The notes beneath the pieces are model-generated. The model was not told the DNA's origin. It made no database searches and saw only the letters and a list, made by a program, of their open reading frames with translations. Positions 45,232-57,188 of a DNA stretch of 64,000 nt are shown one piece after another. The DNA comes from Taudactylus pleione (taxonomy: Eukaryota; Chordata; Amphibia; Anura; Myobatrachidae), in contig JAUIMM010000483.1 in the NCBI GenBank assembly GCA_031769625.1, positions 3,803,501-3,867,500 on the forward strand, given 5' to 3'. The position numbers and the translations under genes are program-made. Numbering within the stretch: the first letter of the stretch is position 1; each line of letters opens with the position of its first letter.

Positions 45232-46039
45232 GGTACTTGTGTACTTTACGGACTCAGACCCTGATTCAGAGACGGACGCTCTGAAAGAGCGCTCGCTCTG
45301 AATCTGGGCGTTTTTTTTTTTGTGCGGCCTTCTGGCCGCTCGCATAGCTGTGGGTGACCACCCACAGCTAAATCGAGCGGCCAGGATGATGGTCGCGATG
45401 GTCAAGACCACCGGCTTGCGACGAGACCCTTGTGGTAGGGTCTCGTGGCCGCAAGCCCCAGAGAGCTTCTGGCTCTAATAGAGCCGAAAGCTCTCCCACT
45501 GACATCACTTGTGATGTCAGTAGGGCCGCCCACAAACGGTAGGCGTTCGCTTGGGAACGCCTCCGATTGTGAAGCCGCCCCCCAGCCACGCCTACAAAAC
45601 GGGGCGAGCTGTCAATCACCATCGACAGCTCGCCCCCTTTGGTGCGAGACCCGGAGCGACGGAGCGCCCATCGCAAGCCGGGTCTCGCGCACAACGGAGC
45701 CGGCTCCATCGTGCGCATGCCCAGTGGGCAAACATCGACCCGGGTCTGAATCAGGCCCTCATTGCAGAGAGAGACCAATAAATGTTTTAAATGGTACTTG
45801 TGTACTTTATCAAAAGTTGTCCCCATCTAAAGAAGAAAGTTGTCCCCTTGCGACCTCGCCACAAGGTTATATTCCCCCTCTATGCCCACTTGGATGGTAG
45901 GGAATGACGCTGGACACTGGCTGATGACGTCAGGGTCCTCTCCGTGAAGGGGATTTAGACATTACCATGATTGATAATTATAATGAGTGTAGGACACTTG
46001 GGTTCTCTCTGTAATGAGTCAGTAAAGTACACAAGTACC
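45232..46039. mobile_element. Element with GGTACTTGTGTACTTTAC inverted ends
   Basis: 25-bp inverted ends with one mismatch (GGTACTTGTGTACTTTAC-g/t-GACTCA) and a perfect 8-bp duplication GCAGAAAG (45224-45231, 46040-46047). An 8-bp duplication suggests hAT but the terminus is unusual; P or Merlin types are alternatives. It includes an internal GGTACTTGTGTACTTTATC copy near 45795. Interrupted by the Harbinger-like MITE. Confidence 0.85.
45257..45758. mobile_element. Harbinger-like MITE, GC-rich subfamily, innermost
   Basis: Ends GACCCTGATTCAGAGACGG and GGGTCTGAATCAGGCCC, flanked by TCA on both sides (45254-45256, 45759-45761). It sits immediately inside the left terminus of 45232-46039. Palindromic interior as in 30461 and 61421. 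Confidence 0.87.
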
Positions 46040-46170
46040 GCAGAAAGAGTTGGACGATTTCATTCATTTTAAATTAATGTCAGAAATCGTTTATTGTTGA
46101 TAAAATCATTCAAATCGTTGATGAAATCGTTCCATTGTTCATCTAGCAAATCTGACCGTGTGTATGCACC

Positions 46171-47356
46171 ATAAATTTGCATACGACATGCATAAAATAA
46201 GCACCAGAGCAAATAACCAAATGGTTACTCTAACTACATAGCTTCCTATGGGGAAGAAATTCCACATTGTAAAGAAAATATCTGTACAGCACCTGTTGAC
46301 CTTGATTGGATTTATGACTATACAGGTTTATTAATAATTCTACCGTCCTTTGCCAGAATGAACTTTCCTTTGTCTGTGAGTGACAGGCAGCCAGCTCAGG
46401 AACTAAAGTAAAATTACATTTTCTCTACCTCAACACTCAGAAAGAAACTTTTATTAGTCATCAAAACACATCCTTTATGTATGCAAAAATCCTAATGTAC
46501 TATAAAAAAATCCTCCTCCTGGTGCTTTCTTTCTTTTTCTGTGCTTTTAGCTTCTACAGTGAATAATAGGGTCTCCGGACCGCCTCGTGCTGGAGCTGGC
46601 TAATGCAATGTGTTTTGCTGAGCTCCAGGTATTGCTGTTCTGCAGGATCATTTTGAGAATTCACAGCACACTGGGCTCAGCCAGGCATAGAACAGCTAAT
46701 AAGGAATAGCAGCGAAGTCCATAAATGTGCGGAAAAGCAACGTTTTATTAGACACCGATTAGCATTACTTATCAGACAATGCAGAAAACTCCTATCTGCA
46801 ATACACCCAGCGCATTAGTCTCTTAGGCAGTGCGGGATCGTGGGCTTTAAGCTATGGATTTAAAGGTAGCATAAGCTTGTTTCTGCTAAAAAAAAAAAAA
46901 CAATTGATTTTAATAAGGTTGCATCTTTAATTTGACATATGTCAGCGTGGTTTAGTAAAATGCGGCAGCTCTGGTTATGCTCTACAAACCCAATGGACTG
47001 GAGTACGGACTCATAGGACTGCTAAGTACCGTCATTATAATTACCCAGAAGTCTCTTCTCCTTTTGGGAAAGTATACTGGGCTATAGAGGAGAATGCTCA
47101 GTTGGGGATTCACACTATAGGGTAGATGAACTGTTGACACTATGAAATGTTCTGCCTGTGGCTAGTGAGTGGGACAGACTTTGGGTAGAGATGAACTATG
47201 CCAAGAATTCAGATTTTGCATGTTTGCCCAGCGGCATTTGGGCCTTCAGTGCTCCCAGTTCTGTGCCAAGCAGTTCACAGAGCAATAATAATTGACAGTT
47301 CTCACCCAAGTTCTATGTGAGCATCGGTGTTGAGCTTGAATTGCATGCAGCTCTAA
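46171..47356. other. Unassigned intergenic DNA
   Basis: No gene or repeat recognised. A poly-A stretch at about 46888-46900. Confidence 0.5.
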
Positions 47357-47593
47357 AGGCCAGTACACACTAGACTATGTCTAGTGTGTACCAGCCTTGT
47401 AAGCGTCGGGACCCTGGCATCGGCAAGTGCGTACACACTTGCCGTTGGAGGACACGCTGCATTCGGCAGCACGGCCCTTGCTAACAATGTCACCCGTCAG
47501 GTGCGCGCATCGACAGCGATATAGAGGGTACACACTAGACAATGTTCCAATATGTCGTCCGATCGAACATATCATCTAGTGTGTATCCGGTCC
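47357..47593. mobile_element. MITE with CAGTACACACTAG ends
   Basis: Left AGGCCAGTACACACTAGAC, right ATCTAGTGTGTATCCGGTCC are inverted. Internal ACTATGTCTAGTGTGTACC and GGGTACACACTAGACAATG add further inverted copies. Target duplication not clear. Confidence 0.65.
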
Positions 47594-47904
47594 ACGTCTC
47601 AGCAATATCACTAGTTCTTTAGGAACCGATAGGCTGTAGGAATAATGGCACAGACATTATAATTGCTGTTTACACTCAATGGGTTAGTGGTACACTGAAA
47701 TGGCCCACCCAAATATAATGTTGTTCCTTTACCTCTACTATAAAATGCCAACAATGGGGCTGATTAAAGCAAATACCTCTGCACCTGGAACAAAGCATAC
47801 TGCACTGCAAAGGGTGCAAGTACATTTATTATACTTGCATGCAGGGTAAATACTAGCTGCTTTTGCATGTAGCCCACAAATGCTAGACAGTTTTATTCTT
47901 AGGG

Positions 47905-48207
47905 GTTTAAATGACTAAAGTGCGGGTTTTTAGATGTGGAAATGTTGCCCATAGCAACCAATCAGATTCTAGCGACCCTCCAGCTGTTGTTGAACGTCAC
48001 ATCCCAGCATGCCTTGCAACAGTTTAAGCATGGCCAAATAGCAAAACAGTGGCAGGGAATGCTGGGATGTGTAGTTCTACAACAGCTGAGGGGCCACTCA
48101 TTGTCCACCTCTATTTAAGAAGGTGCAAAATAAATAAGTTGAAGCTGATTGGTTAATATAGGCAACATCTCCACATCTAAAAACTCACACTTTAGTAAAT
48201 ATACCCC
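47905..48207. mobile_element. Palindromic 'CCCATAGCAACCAATCAGATT' MITE with insertion
   Basis: Left ACTAAAGTGCGGGTTTTTAG and GTTGCCCATAGCAACCAATC, right AACATCTCCACATCTAAAAA and CACTTTAGTAAATATACCCC. A second sequence (about 47975-48112) with the CAGCTGTTGTTGAACGTCAC/ATGTGTAGTTCTACAACAGCTG inverted ends and GCATGCCTTGC separates the halves. Confidence 0.8.
47975..48112. mobile_element. 'CCCAGCATGC' repeat nested in MITE
   Basis: CCCTCCAGCTGTTGTTGAAC ... CATCCCAGCATGCCTTGCAA at left; GCTGGGATGTGTAGTTCTAC and AACAGCTGAGGGGCC at right. Also seen, decayed, at 54110-54240. Likely hAT; no clean duplication found. Confidence 0.6.
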
Positions 48208-48256
48208 TCCTACAGCAATTCACATTTCAGCTAGGACAAGACGAGCCTCTCACATC

Positions 48257-48584
48257 TAAAGGTGCATACACACTTAACGATTTTGTAACAAACAATTTTC
48301 TGTCAGATTATCTGTCAGATTTTCCCTTGGAAGAGTGAACGATTTTTTGAAGTGTAATGAATGATTTTTACAACGATGAACGAATAATGTTCCTTCCCTT
48401 AATAAAAATCTTTATGTTGGACAGTCTGAAATGGACAATGAGCTACAAACTACAAACGGGAGCACACTTGAACGATTATCGTTCATCGTTATAACTCAGA
48501 AACTGAACGATTCTTGAATGATTGAATAACGACGTTGGTAATGACAAATCGTTCAAAAAATTGTTACGTGTGTATGCACATTAA
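48257..48584. mobile_element. 'GGTGCATACACAC' MITE
   Basis: CTAAAGGTGCATACACACTT to ACGTGTGTATGCACATTAA. TTAA sits at the right border, and AAATCGTTC/GAACGATT palindromes fill the interior. A TTAA target would fit Kolobok or piggyBac. Confidence 0.65.
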
Positions 48585-48590
48585 ACCCCT

Positions 48591-50117
48591 CCCAACATTT
48601 TAAGTCACCATCACCTGCAGCGCAGTACGGTTTTACCAGGATACAAAGTTACTTTCTCTTTTCTTTTTTTTTTTTTGCTCCCAAGTCTAAGACAGCCCTA
48701 ATGTGTGTTTTACGGGTAGCTGTAATGCTTATTCTGTGGACGCAAAAATTTATGAATTATTGGGTTTTTAATAAATGTAGAGCATGATACACGATCATAG
48801 GGTCCATTTGTTTTGTAACCGCAATATATTAATATATCTGACTGAGCCTTGAAAAGCAGCTTTATTAGTTCTAAAGTTGATGCATAATCATTGTTGAAAT
48901 ATTCCGCAGTTTATCTTTGTATCTGTCATGCGGCCCCGACTATTAACTTGATCTCAGCGATGACATTGCCGTGTGCACAGGATATTAAAAACTTACTTGG
49001 CTGAGTCGTGAATCAAAATATATTAGATATGAAACATAAATTGAAAGAAGCAATGATTGATATATTTAAGTCATATTTTAATATTTGCAAAAGAACTTCA
49101 TATTTTTACGGTACAGTTCTAAAAAACAAAATGAAAAGAAAAGAATACAGACATTGTACAGCTGTGATTTATCTGTGTATGATCATTGCTTTAATTGCAT
49201 ATTGTTTACAAATATTACTTTACTGGAAATTCAATCCAGGTTGTTCATTGTCTACAAAATATGTACAATATAGTCATTTAAATAGTTAAAAAAATAAATA
49301 AAATAACAGCAGGTGAAACTACTTGTTTGATCTGTAATGCTATCCTTAAATAATATATGCAATAAAACTAATATCCAAATACAGTTGTGAGTGTTTTTTA
49401 TTTAAATCACTACCCCAGGAAGAGTTTTGCAGGCCCTATGTGACTCCCAGTTAAGTTTTCGGGCTTTGAATTTTTTGAAAATGCCGTCCTGCTGTGTGGA
49501 AATAGTTCACAGTAACAATGAGCTTTTTTTTACCAATAACCAACCATTAGCAAGGCTATGAAAAGCCGACAAGGGCCCGAGGACTGGGGGGCGTGGTCAA
49601 ATGCGAGAAGCGTTGTTACGCCACCTCCAAAAGAATTGTGAAAAAATACTATGCACAGCCAAGAATGCTGCAAATGTGGGCATTCGGCCCCCTCTGCAGC
49701 TGACCCATGGCCCTTGCTGGGCTCCTCCAACAACCCCTGGCCCGGGTAATTAGTACCGCTTCCCCTTGATCATTTAGGTAATGAATCTGTTTTTGGTGTC
49801 CCCTGTTTGTCAGACATTTTGTTGGTTAGGACTTTTAGGAAATTGAACATTCGGTTGAACATCACTGGGTTGTAAATGACCATTCTCAAGTGCATGAACT
49901 GCTGCAGTGTCTGTGCTATATGTAATGCTAATCCAGAATTAACCCATGTAAATATGGCATGACAAATGTGCTGATTATTATGTTATAATATATTATACTA
50001 AGAAGGCGCCTGTATTGGAGTATAAAATGTTGCAATGAATTTTAGTCCTTTATTCATCCTAGTATGTTAATAGTACATCCCTATCCCTATATTGCACTAT
50101 AATATATGAGGTAAGGT
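48591..50117. other. Unassigned AT-rich intergenic DNA
   Basis: No gene supported. The frame at 49008-49289 is AT-rich with lysine/tyrosine bias and no recognisable motif. Confidence 0.5.
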
Positions 50118-50133
50118 GATATTACGGCAGGGA

Positions 50134-50530
50134 ATCGGTATGTAATACCGCCAGACCTAAGCCCGGCGGATGAAATCCCGACACCGGAAGATGAAGATCC
50201 CGACTAAGGTAAGTACCCTAACCCTCCCCTCCCCCCTTAGTGGTGCCTAACCCTAACTTCCCCCCAGGGGTGCCTAAACCTAACCCCCCCTCCCCTCAAC
50301 ATAAACCCTAACCTCCCCCCCAGTCGTGCCTGATCCTAGCCCAACCCAAAGTACCCTAGGGAGTCCCCCCCCTAACCCCCCCCAGCAACTAAGAGCTCCC
50401 GACAACCGGCTTACCTACGTTCAGTAAAAGCCCCTATTGATAGGCCGTCTAAATACCGCCGCCTATCTTTAGGCCCAACGCTGTCGGGATTTCTGCGGTC
50501 GGCATTTCGGCCGCCGACATCCTGGCTACA
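50134..50530. mobile_element. DNA element with telomere-like core, copy 3 (reverse)
   Basis: Left CGGTATGTAATACCGCCAG; core of CCTAACCCTAAC units between C-rich linkers (50215-50380); right GTCGGCATTTCGGCCGCCGAC. Reverse orientation relative to 7441-7942 and 44348-44792. Confidence 0.72.
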
Positions 50531-50645
50531 TCACCACGACAGCGTAGCTCCCTATACACTGCTTTGTGAACAAAAATAACTGACTTATGCAGTAATACAG
50601 ACACAGGCTGCAGTTACAGAACCCACAGACACATAATTACATTGA

Positions 50646-51264
50646 GGACCTCATTCAGAGTCGGTCGAAGCGGCCGCACGGTCGTACGGGAAAAGGGGCC
50701 GGATATGCAAATGATTCCGTCGCAAGTTGCGTCCCTAAGTTCGGATCGGTAGCTGGCCGACCAAGGGGAGGAAGCGGCCGGAAGACAAAAAAATACGCCC
50801 CCTTCTCGTACGCATTACACGTCATCTCCGGGCATATAAGGATTAATCGAGACCATCGAGTACCATCGGAACTGGTCGTAGACCTTAAGGTTGACCATAC
50901 CCTCTCTTAAGCTCTACGATCATGTCAGTGTAAAAACCTCCCATGTCACATGTGCCATGACACTACTTTGTTAATTATGCACTCCCATAAACCGTATGCA
51001 CTCCCATAAAACGCCGTTCGCATAATGAGGCACGCCTGCGTTCGGATCTCCACTCCCCCGTTTACAAGCACCTTCCCCTGTTACCACCCACAAACGCCTC
51101 AATCTGTCACTCAAACTACCGATCTGGCTGTGTTCAAGGAGAGAGAAATTTCTGATCGTAGCGGCTAGTTTGCGCACGCGCATTGCGAATTTTACGCATG
51201 CGCAGTATAGCGAATATCGGTGGCGTACGACCGTGCGGCCGCTTCGACCGACTCTGAATGAGGT
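50646..51264. mobile_element. Harbinger-like MITE, subfamily A relative
   Basis: Ends GGACCTCATTCAGAGTCGG and CCGACTCTGAATGAGGTCC with 35-bp extended inverted ends (GTCGAAGCGGCCGCACGGTCGTACG). Interior TGCGTTCGGATCTCCACTCC and AGCACCTTCCCCTGTTACCA as in the other subfamily A copies. Flanking triplets are not identical (TGA/CGA). Confidence 0.8.
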
Positions 51265-52136
51265 CCCGAGTCCCTGCATATTATTCATGCATTTGAATAT
51301 ATGCTGGATAAGTCTGTGTAGTAGTATCGTACACAATTGTAAATGTCTCATCCAAAGTAAAACAAATCCCTCATAATATTTCCTCTGCAGTGCACTGGAC
51401 GGGCCTCTGGACCAGGGAAAGACACTGTCCCGTGATGAATATTCTATTTGATAATCTCAGCGTTGGGTTGGTCAGAGCGGCCGCCGACCAATCTGATAAT
51501 GGCGAAAGACAGCACTGACTGTAGCAACGCTGCCGAGAGGTCACCCCCACATGTCGGTGGGACAGATTCTGACGCCAAGTGCCGGCGTCTGCGTGACGGT
51601 GCGGCCGTCTGACTCACTACCTTATGCTACTGCGAGTTTCCGTAGGATGGGAGGATCCCGGCAGCTACAAGCGGGTAGCTGCACCGCCCCCAGTTTTTCC
51701 TACCAAAGCGGCAACCGTCATCATTAGTATTGGCACATGTACCAGCCCCATGCTAGGAGCAAGAGATCCGCCTGGCACAGGCTTCCCCTCTCCGTATGCA
51801 CGCCTCAGAATAGCACAGACCTATAGCTACACGCCCGCAGCACTCCAGCAAGAGGGAACAGTCCTGTGCAATGTCCACTTTCCGCCCTGAAACGCCCATT
51901 TCACGCAAATCCAGATCCGGCAAGGATCCGTCCAAGTCAGAATTAGAGAATGAGCCCCAATGTGTGCTGAGCAATATGGGAGTGGCCCATTGTACCTGCT
52001 GGGTGCCCCCTGGAGTAATGGTGCCCTAGGCATTTGCCTATATGGCCGATGTCCAGGGCCAGTTCTGTTGGTGGTATACATACCTTATCCACCTTCTCTT
52101 TTACATTGAAACATTAAAGGGATATAGGGCATGATT
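51265..52136. other. Unassigned intergenic DNA
   Basis: Nothing firmly recognised. GC-rich section 51460-51760 has frames without family resemblance. Confidence 0.45.
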
Positions 52137-52725
52137 CAGAGCCGCTCGTAAGCGGCAGTACGCTCGTTCCGAGTGATGTTCGCCCATCTGCGCATGCGTA
52201 CGGTTTTTAATACGCATGCGCGAACCAGTCAGTGTGGCCGAAAATCATTTGTTCGCTATATAGCGAATGCCTGCTATTTTGAATGACAGGAGGAGGCGTA
52301 TGTGGGTGGTAACAGGGGAAGGTGCTTGAAAACGGGGAGTGGAGATCAGAACGCAGGCGTGCTTAAAGGTCAAAACGGGCGTTTTATGGGTGTGCATAAT
52401 TAATACAGCAGCGTCACTGACCACGTCACCTGGTTGTTTTATAGTCAGAACTGCTCGCAATATAGTGGTAGCAAAAACCAACCACAAGAATAGCGAGCAG
52501 TTCATACGCTGTTCGATGTACTCGATTAATCTAATAAATAGCGGACATGACGAATGATGCGAGCGGCCAGGGGGCGTATTTTTCAAATAAACGTCCGCAT
52601 GTTTTGTTCGCTCGTTCAGACATAGAGGCGGCAACAGACTGCAAAGGGCGAACAGTTCATTTGAATAGCCACCCCCTTTTTCTGAACGAGCGAGCACTAA
52701 TTGCGTCCGGCTCTGAATCAGGCCC
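52137..52725. mobile_element. Harbinger-like MITE, subfamily A
   Basis: Ends GGGCATGATTCAGAGCCGC and GGCTCTGAATCAGGCCC, flanked by ATA on both sides (52134-52136, 52726-52728). Very similar to 10361-10959 over its whole length (shared GTCAAAACGGGCGT, CGATGTACTCGATTAATC). Confidence 0.88.
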
Positions 52726-52900
52726 ATAATGTGTTACATATGTATCAGCTCACATTGGGTAAATACTATCCCTCCACCGTCACCTTCTTTTTCTCAGCAA
52801 GGTCTATTTACTTGGGTGCATTTAGAGCATTCAGTCAAATCTGGAGACCTGGCATTTAGGAAGGACCAATAGTAAATTCCTGGCATATTTTGTATTACGG

Positions 52901-53063
52901 CAGAGTTTCCCAAACTCCACCAGTCCAGTCCGGGTTTTAAGGATATCCATGCTTGAGTCCCGATGGTTACATCAAATTGATTCAGGTACTAATTGAGTCA
53001 CCTGTGCTCAAGCATGGATATCCTTAAAACCTGGACTGTAATGACGGAGTTTGGGAAACTCTG
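52901..53063. mobile_element. Palindromic MITE, CAGAGTTTCCCAAACTCC ends
   Basis: 163 bp: CAGAGTTTCCCAAACTCC ... GGAGTTTGGGAAACTCTG with inner inverted pair AAGGATATCCATGCTTGAG / CTCAAGCATGGATATCCTT. Flanks TTACGG and TTAAGG are similar. Likely hAT (MER-like) type. Confidence 0.8.
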
Positions 53064-53206
53064 TTAAGGAAAATAAAAAACTGTTATACAGTCTGTTCTT
53101 GTAATCAACCATATAACAAAACACGTTAACTTCAATTGTTCTATAAAACTTTTAGAACTTTCTCTCAGTAATAATCGGAGCATTTTGTAAAAGGTAAAGA
53201 ATTTGC

Positions 53207-53263
53207 TTATATATATATATATATATATATACACATACATATATATATACACACACACACACA

Positions 53264-53300
<37 letters not shown>
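53207..53300. repeat. (TA)n(CA)n(TA)n microsatellite
   Basis: Long alternating TA with ACACACAC interruptions; hairpin-prone. Confidence 0.95.
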
Positions 53301-53301
<1 letters not shown>

Positions 53302-53339
53302 CCATGAAACAGTCCAATATTACTGTCAAACTACACAGT

Positions 53340-53657
53340 GAAGGTGCATACACACACAACGGGTTTTTGAACGATTATCGATAACGATATCGTTTATTGT
53401 TCAATCGTTGAAAAAATTGTTCACTTTCCGAGTTAAAACGACGAACGATTATCGTTCATGCGCGTTCATGTTTGTAGTTTAGTCAGACTGATCAACTCAA
53501 CGTTTTTCAGTAAGGGAATACGTAAAAATCGTTCATTACATTTAGTAAATGAACGATTTTAATAAACGATTTTCGTTCATTTTTCCCTTGAAAAAATCGT
53601 TTACTAAAATAGTTCATTTACTAAATCGTTTACTAAATCGTTGTGAGTGTTTGCAGC
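53340..53657. mobile_element. 'GGTGCATACACAC' MITE, second copy
   Basis: GAAGGTGCATACACACACAAC to GTGAGTGTTTGCAGC followed by TTAA. Interior packed with AACGATTATCGTTC/AAATCGTTCATT palindromes. Related to 48257-48584. Confidence 0.7.
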
Positions 53658-55794
53658 TTAACAGCAACAAACACAGTGGATTCTTATTGTGATGATTTGA
53701 CCTTTTTGCTAAGAATCAGACGCTGGAGAATATCCGTTTATACTGTACAAGTCTCTGATGGTCTTGTACATTGTGCCTTTGTTATAAATGGAAGCTTGGG
53801 TGAAAATACAACAATACATGAGCTGTATTAAATAATATAAACCAAAAATAATTCCCATATGAACTGATACTGGAACTAAATGTTCTCGTATACTTCAACT
53901 AAAAAAGATTTTTTTTTTTCTGGAACCTAATTTCCTGACCCTAATACCTCAGTACTGGTCCAGCTCATTTTTGTTTTAGCTAATGTTCAACATTGCGTGG
54001 TGTTTTTGTTTCCCTTATTCCTTAATTAATGGCTTTAATGAAGACACTTTACAGTGAACCTGTTGTCTGCCGTCATGAGGTGGGTTGAACCAATATTCTA
54101 GAGCAAGGGTAGTCAACAGGCAACTTTCCAGCTGCTGTGGAACTACAAATTCCAGCATGCCCTGCCCCAGCTTTAGCATGCTCTAATAGTAAAACTGTGG
54201 CAGGCAACAGGGGCGCAGACAACCACAGCAGGGCAGGGGTGGAAGGGGGTGTGACCTAATTACGGGAGGTGTTAAAATAATAATTTTTGCATTGCCACTG
54301 CGCGCCGGGGAGGGGGGGGGGGGGGGGGTGAGCAGTCCTGTCTATTGCTTCTTGCTGCCGAGTGGTGTATTTTGGATATTTCAGTTTTCCCCTGCCATGA
54401 CCTTGGCCTGTTTCTCGCTACGAGCTGTTGCCAGACCCCGCTATGTACCACCATAGCCAGGATATAACAACCCACTGGCACCGATGGCCAGGCCAATTAT
54501 AACAGTACAGCCCACCCTTTTCCAGTGACAACCAATAATCTCCATTTCCTTAACTGCAACACATGCGGACATTCAGCAACTTCAATTATAGATATCTCCA
54601 TTGTTTCATTACAGAGATGCAATGGATGAATGGTGTTCTCATCCTAGATAAAAATTTAATTCTGTATGTACCATTCTTTTACACATCCATCCCTCAGCTT
54701 ACTCAGCTTCCAGTTCTTGTGTCTCCTCAGCCTCTGCGTATAGCCCATGACTACGGAGACAGAACAGAAGTTACCACTGCCGCAGCACTGAAATGCAGAT
54801 ATATGCCACTATCAGAAGCACCCAAAGCCTTTACATAATTAATTGTGATTGCGACAGGCAAATCTAATACACCAAGTCACTTGTGATTCAGATTTCTGTG
54901 GTAATTGCTGCTGAACCACAGACCTTCCACCCACCCCGATAGAGGGAGCGCATCTGTACATCGCTGGAGGATTGTGAGGGTCAGCGAGAAGGATAATCGG
55001 ATTGTCACACCAAGGCAATGAGAACGGATTATCTGTGGTGGACACATTAATCCTGCAGCTAAGAAGACAGCATCCTTTAAGGGGATTAAAGGTATAAAAC
55101 TCGGAAATCTGATTTCACTCCCCAGACCTTGCAAAAATGGAAGGGCGGGGAGCGTGCAGCTGGCAAGCGAGGACATCAAACAGAAGACTTCTAGCCAGGC
55201 ACAGGCTGACCAAAGTGGATCTTATAAAATATTCAAAAACTACATATAAAAGATGTTTAGTGGAATATGGTTCCCTCGCCTCATAAATCGTGAATGTGCA
55301 AAGCGATCGCTCAGTGTTATTACCTGCTGGATTGGGCATTCCAAAAGAAAACATTTTATTTTGCATAACACTACAGAGGAGTCTTTAAAACGCACCTGGC
55401 GGTCTGGTTTTTCTGCCACCTCGTGGGCTGTACGGAGCGCCACGACAATGCAACCTAGCGATTTATTATGAATTTGCTGGGGCATAAATTGCGACATGCA
55501 TTCCAGTTACTGTTAGGACAGGCTGCATTCCCACAGACACTAAATTAGCATAAAAAGGTAATATCTCTTTATATTGCTAGAATACATTGATAGCACAGTG
55601 GTTAGCATTGCCCCCTCCCTAACTGGGGTTAGAGATTAATTTCACAACTAGGAACATATATGGAGTTTGTATATGCTCTCTATTTGCATGTGTTTCCTGC
55701 CACACTTCAGTGTGTGGGTGTATAAAGTCAGAGGGGTGTAATAATTACTAAGGGGTGGGTCATCAGACCATGACAGAAAGGTGTTAGGACACAC
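53658..55794. other. Intergenic DNA with decayed repeat and poly-G
   Basis: A decayed hAT-like segment at 54110-54240 (GGGTAGTCAACAGGCAAC, CCAGCTGCTGTGGAACTACA, TTCCAGCATGCCC) and a G run at 54304-54329. No gene supported; frames here lack motifs. Confidence 0.5.
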
Positions 55795-56198
55795 ATAGTG
55801 CATCGCAGTTTGCGGTGTATGGGGCTGCATAGCCACAGACAAGTCAGACTGCCCCATGCTGACCCGTCCACCACTGAAAGCGGCTACAATGGGCACGTGA
55901 GCGTCAGAACTGGATCATTGAAGATGGTAGCCAGGTCTGATGAATCACGTTTTCTTTTATATCATGTGGACGGCCGGGTGTGTGTGTGTCGTTTACCTGG
56001 GGAAGAGATGGCACCAGGATGCAGAAGAAGGCCAGCCGGCGGAGGCAGGATGATGTTCTGGGCAACGTTCTGCTGGGAAACCTTCCGTCCTGGCATTTAT
56101 GTGGATGTTATTTTGACTCGAACAACCTATCTAAGCATTGTTGCAGACCAAGTACATACCCTTCATTGCAATGCTATTCCCTGATGGCAGTGGCCTCT

Positions 56199-56707
56199 GG
56201 GCCTGATTGAGACCTGCTGGCAAGTGGGTCGATGGTGGCCCAGTGCGCATGCACAGCGTGCGCGAGCCCCGGAGTGAGCGTAAAAAGCACTCGCTCCGTG
56301 GCTCACTACAAAAGGGGCGGCTGTTGATGTTGATCGACAGCTCGCCCCGTTTTGTAGGCGTGACCGGGGGGTGGCTTCACAAACTGAGGCGTTCCCAAGC
56401 GAACGCCTGCCATTTGTGGGTGGCCCCACTGACATCACCAGTGATGCCAGTGAGAGAGCTTCTGGCTCTATTAGAGCCAGAAGCTCTCTGGGGCTTGCGG
56501 CCATGAGACCCTACCACAAGGGTCTCATCGTAAGCCCGATGGTCGCGATGGTCTTGACCATCGCGATCATCATCCTGGCCGCTCGCAATAGCTGTGGGTG
56601 GTCACCCACAGCTATGCGAGCGGCCAGGAGGCCGCAACTAAAAAAAACCAGCGCCCGTCCTGATTCAGAGCGAGCTCACTTTTTGCGAGCGCCTCTGAAT
56701 CAGGCCC
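56199..56707. mobile_element. Harbinger-like MITE, GC-rich subfamily, in Tc1
   Basis: Ends GGGCCTGATTGAGACCTGC and GCCTCTGAATCAGGCCC, flanked by TCT on both sides (56196-56198, 56708-56710). Long stem TGTGGGTGGTCACCCACAGC and TCGCGATGGTCTTGACCATCG inside. Confidence 0.88.
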
Positions 56708-56888
56708 TCTGTAAGCAGGATAATGCGCCCTGCACAATGCAAAAACAGTTTGAGGAACATGACAAAGTAGTTCAGGGTGTTGCCTGGGTCTAAAAATTCC
56801 CCTGTTCTAAATCAGATAGACCATCTTTGGGATGTGCTGGAAAAACAAGTCCGAGCCATGGAAAACCAACCTCACAACTTACATGACT

Positions 56889-57188
56889 AATGCTGGGTAC
56901 ACACTGGCAGATATATTGGCCGATCCATTGATCGGCCAATATACCTTGTGTGCATTGGCCAGTGTGTACCAGCGATGAGTCAGTGAACGACATCGTTCAC
57001 TGACATATCTCGTTGGCTGTGTTGCACAGCTGATGCCAAATATATCTACAGACCGCCTGTACACTTGCTGCAGAGGCTGCCGCGACACGTCCCCGGGGCC
57101 AGCGGGACCCGCAGCCAGATGATGGTTGTTCAGTGTGTATGAACAACCATCATCTGTAGATATATCTGTAAGGTGTGTATCCAGCTTA
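56889..57188. mobile_element. 'GCTGGGTACACAC' MITE in Tc1
   Basis: Left CTAATGCTGGGTACACACTGG, right AGGTGTGTATCCAGCTTAG; further inverted pairs CAGATATATTGGCCGATC/GATCGGCCAATATACC and GATGGTTGTTCA/TGAACAACCATC. It splits the Tc1 'HNLHD-LRNLLL' region, consistent with a TTAA-like target that has since mutated. Confidence 0.8.

Larger units (their letters stand above)
45099..46170. mobile_element. 'GTGTGTATGCACC' MITE with two nested insertions
   Basis: Left CTTATACACACGGTCAGATTT, right AAATCTGACCGTGTGTATGCACC. Interior AACGATAACGATTG and GTTGATGAAATCGTTCC resemble the family at 48257 and 53340. It contains 45232-46039, which in turn contains 45257-45758. Confidence 0.75.

Noticed and set aside
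49008..49289. 93-codon frame
   Set aside because: AT-rich, lysine/tyrosine-biased, no recognised motif and no splice or regulatory support.
52245..52727. 160-codon frame with parallels at 10383 and 31416
   Set aside because: All three are equivalent segments of subfamily A MITEs, not members of a protein family.
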